Below, in pieces: positions 62,787 to 64,000 of a stretch of DNA of 64,000 nucleotides. The translations under genes and the position numbers were made by a program. The stretch covers positions 1-64,000 of the forward strand of contig NZ_JBNLBH010000102.1 in the NCBI RefSeq assembly GCF_050303215.1, in the 5' to 3' direction. Every line of letters begins with the position of its first letter. The stretch's first letter is position 1. The notes beneath the pieces were generated by a model. The model saw nothing but the letters and a program-made list of their open reading frames with translations, was not told the origin of the DNA and did not search any database. This stretch comes from Haliangium sp050303215 (GTDB taxonomy: Bacteria > Myxococcota_A > Polyangia > Haliangiales > Haliangiaceae).

Positions 62787-64000
62787 ATGTCTCTCCGTGA
62801 TCATTTGGAAGTAGCGGCAGAGTTGCAGCGCCGCTTTGAGTTGCTCGACAGGTGCGAAAGTGCCCACGAGGCGGAGTTCCTTGCTAGGCTGCATGATTTG
62901 TGCACCATTTTATTTAGGAATCCCATTGTAAGCAGGGTCCTCGACAGCCTCGCACAGGAAAGCCCAGCGCTAACCCAGATCAAATCTGAATTAGAACGCC
63001 AAATTCTACGCAGGGTAACAGAGGTTCCCGAAAACATATTTTTCTACTTCGAGCGGATAGGGTGCATATATGAAAGTATCCGCACCGTATTGAGAGGAGA
63101 CGAAGCCGCGCACGTAGTCAAGAAAGCCAACCAACCAGTGCGCTACAGAGGCACGCCCTCGGGGCAGCTTCACTTGACTGAATTCATGGACTACTTGCGC
63201 ACCCGACACGACAAAAAACCACCGCTCACGACGCAGGATTTTGAAGACATGGACCACGCCATGCAATCCGTGCATAACCTGTATTGCGAAATACGCATTT
63301 ATTGCCACACAGCGAAGGGCATGTCGGAGAGTGCGAAATGGTTGGAGGACCAGGAAGAGCCACTCCGCAAAGCGCATGCCTTGCTAGTAGATGAACTCGA
63401 GCAGGCGCAAGTTGTCTATGACACTGCGAGCGCCCTCGCAGTGAATGTGCATGTTAAATCCTTGCGGGAGCGCTATGCTGCCATCAGCTCATTGCGGCAT
63501 GGCGACATATCTGGCCTATACCCACATAACAAAACCACCAAAACGAGAGAGCTGCTACCAGCAATAAGTAGGATCGTTTCTTCTGTCTGCTCACGGTTGG
63601 CTGTGAGGCCAGTACAGGAGGCGCTTGTGCAACGATTGATCGTATACCTGGAACGGTTTGCGGCAGAGAGAATACGCGATGCAATCGGGCAGAAGGAGGG
63701 CGAAGGTCGCAAAGGGGATTTCAGGGAGGATCTCATCCAAAGGTGTTGTGACGAGTTCCTGTTCAACAACGGCGTATTCCCTGTTACGCACGCGGTTGCG
63801 GGTGGCGCGCGGTCGCAGCTTGATACGTTTGTCCCTACGGGTCTCAGGACGGCAAAAGAGAGCGGCATGTACCCATTGCTTCTTGAACTGAAACAAGATG
63901 TCTATATTAGCAAAAAACACCCCTCCAGGAGCCTTGCCAAAATCGAGGAGGAAGCGATTGCCCAAGCCGCGGAATATGCGAAACACATGGAAGCCCATCC
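62787..64000 (+). CDS. PD-(D/E)XK-type nuclease candidate, open at the right edge
   Basis: A frame of 404 codons runs from ATG at 62787 without a stop to the edge. The N-terminal 260 residues look helical and unlike any family I recognise (RDHLEVAAELQRRFELLDRC). Near the end, D346 in QLDTFVPTG and E367-L-K369 in LLLELKQDVY, 21 residues apart on two strands, form a PD-(D/E)XK-type nuclease signature, followed by a helix (IEEEAIAQAAEYAKHM). The composition is as low in GC as the HEPN gene. The start lies 15 bases after GGGAG, which is not ideal. It is adjacent to, and divergent from, the HEPN gene. Confidence 0.68.
   Translation, partial: MSLRDHLEVAAELQRRFELLDRCESAHEAEFLARLHDLCTILFRNPIVSRVLDSLAQESPALTQIKSELERQILRRVTEVPENIFFYFERIGCIYESIRTVLRGDEAAHVVKKANQPVRYRGTPSGQLHLTEFMDYLRTRHDKKPPLTTQDFEDMDHAMQSVHNLYCEIRIYCHTAKGMSESAKWLEDQEEPLRKAHALLVDELEQAQVVYDTASALAVNVHVKSLRERYAAISSLRHGDISGLYPHNKTTKTRELLPAISRIVSSVCSRLAVRPVQEALVQRLIVYLERFAAERIRDAIGQKEGEGRKGDFREDLIQRCCDEFLFNNGVFPVTHAVAGGARSQLDTFVPTGLRTAKESGMYPLLLELKQDVYISKKHPSRSLAKIEEEAIAQAAEYAKHMEAH

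Overview
The window is very GC-rich, with overlapping stop/start codons, alanine- and arginine-rich proteins, many Ser/Thr-kinase and TPR/HEAT signalling proteins and lipoproteins with AAPPDA-type linkers. This style fits a myxobacterium, most likely of the Haliangium/Kofleria side (Nannocystineae). That placement is inferred from gene content and composition; no ribosomal gene is present to confirm it.

Left end (1-11711): two tandem Rpn-type PD-(D/E)XK nuclease genes, the first with its N-terminus replaced by an in-frame 21-bp repeat array. Convergent to them is a complete type III-B CRISPR effector operon on the minus strand, in transcription order cmr1, cmr2 (cas10), cmr3, cmr4, cmr5, cmr6, a Csb2/GSU0054-like gene (probable crRNA-processing protein) and a SAVED-CHAT gene. 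Six of the seven junctions overlap, so the genes are probably translationally coupled. Cmr2 has GGDD but no HD nuclease domain. The logic is target RNA -> cyclic oligoadenylate -> SAVED-CHAT caspase-like protease. No CRISPR array, cas1/cas2 or separate caspase substrate gene lies in the window.

Middle (11967-51643): chromosomal housekeeping and signalling genes. These are a D-2-hydroxyacid dehydrogenase; sdhCAB; an XRE regulator with a candidate operator; an eight-gene minus-strand run joining two HAMP-like membrane proteins, a TPR histidine kinase, a sigma-54 response regulator, PspA and an RNA methyltransferase; a BFN-domain protein; a PDZ-thioredoxin protein; PilZ; tmk with an unusual P-loop; a protein with eleven 14-residue repeats; a kinase with NFG instead of DFG; a 54-residue basic protein; a Rel/Spo enzyme; mltG-ruvX; a beta-propeller lipoprotein; a DUF5690/MFS protein; a giant kinase-ATPase-TPR protein; and a divergent cysteine-peptidase/ATP-grasp pair.

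Right end (51757-64000): a tRNA-Asn gene with promoter and terminator, followed by a decayed prophage: an integrase C-terminal remnant fused to a truncated Mu-like tail-hub gene, then gp45, gp46, gp47, gp48/LamG, a fibre-like protein and a small membrane protein. Beyond this, composition drops visibly towards AT. A large HEPN-motif gene sits between the intact membrane-protein gene and a nonsense-mutated copy of it, and a second low-GC gene with a PD-(D/E)XK signature runs off the right edge. This pair is the best candidate for an undescribed defence system; the SAVED-CHAT Cmr locus is the best candidate for a mechanistically interesting one.
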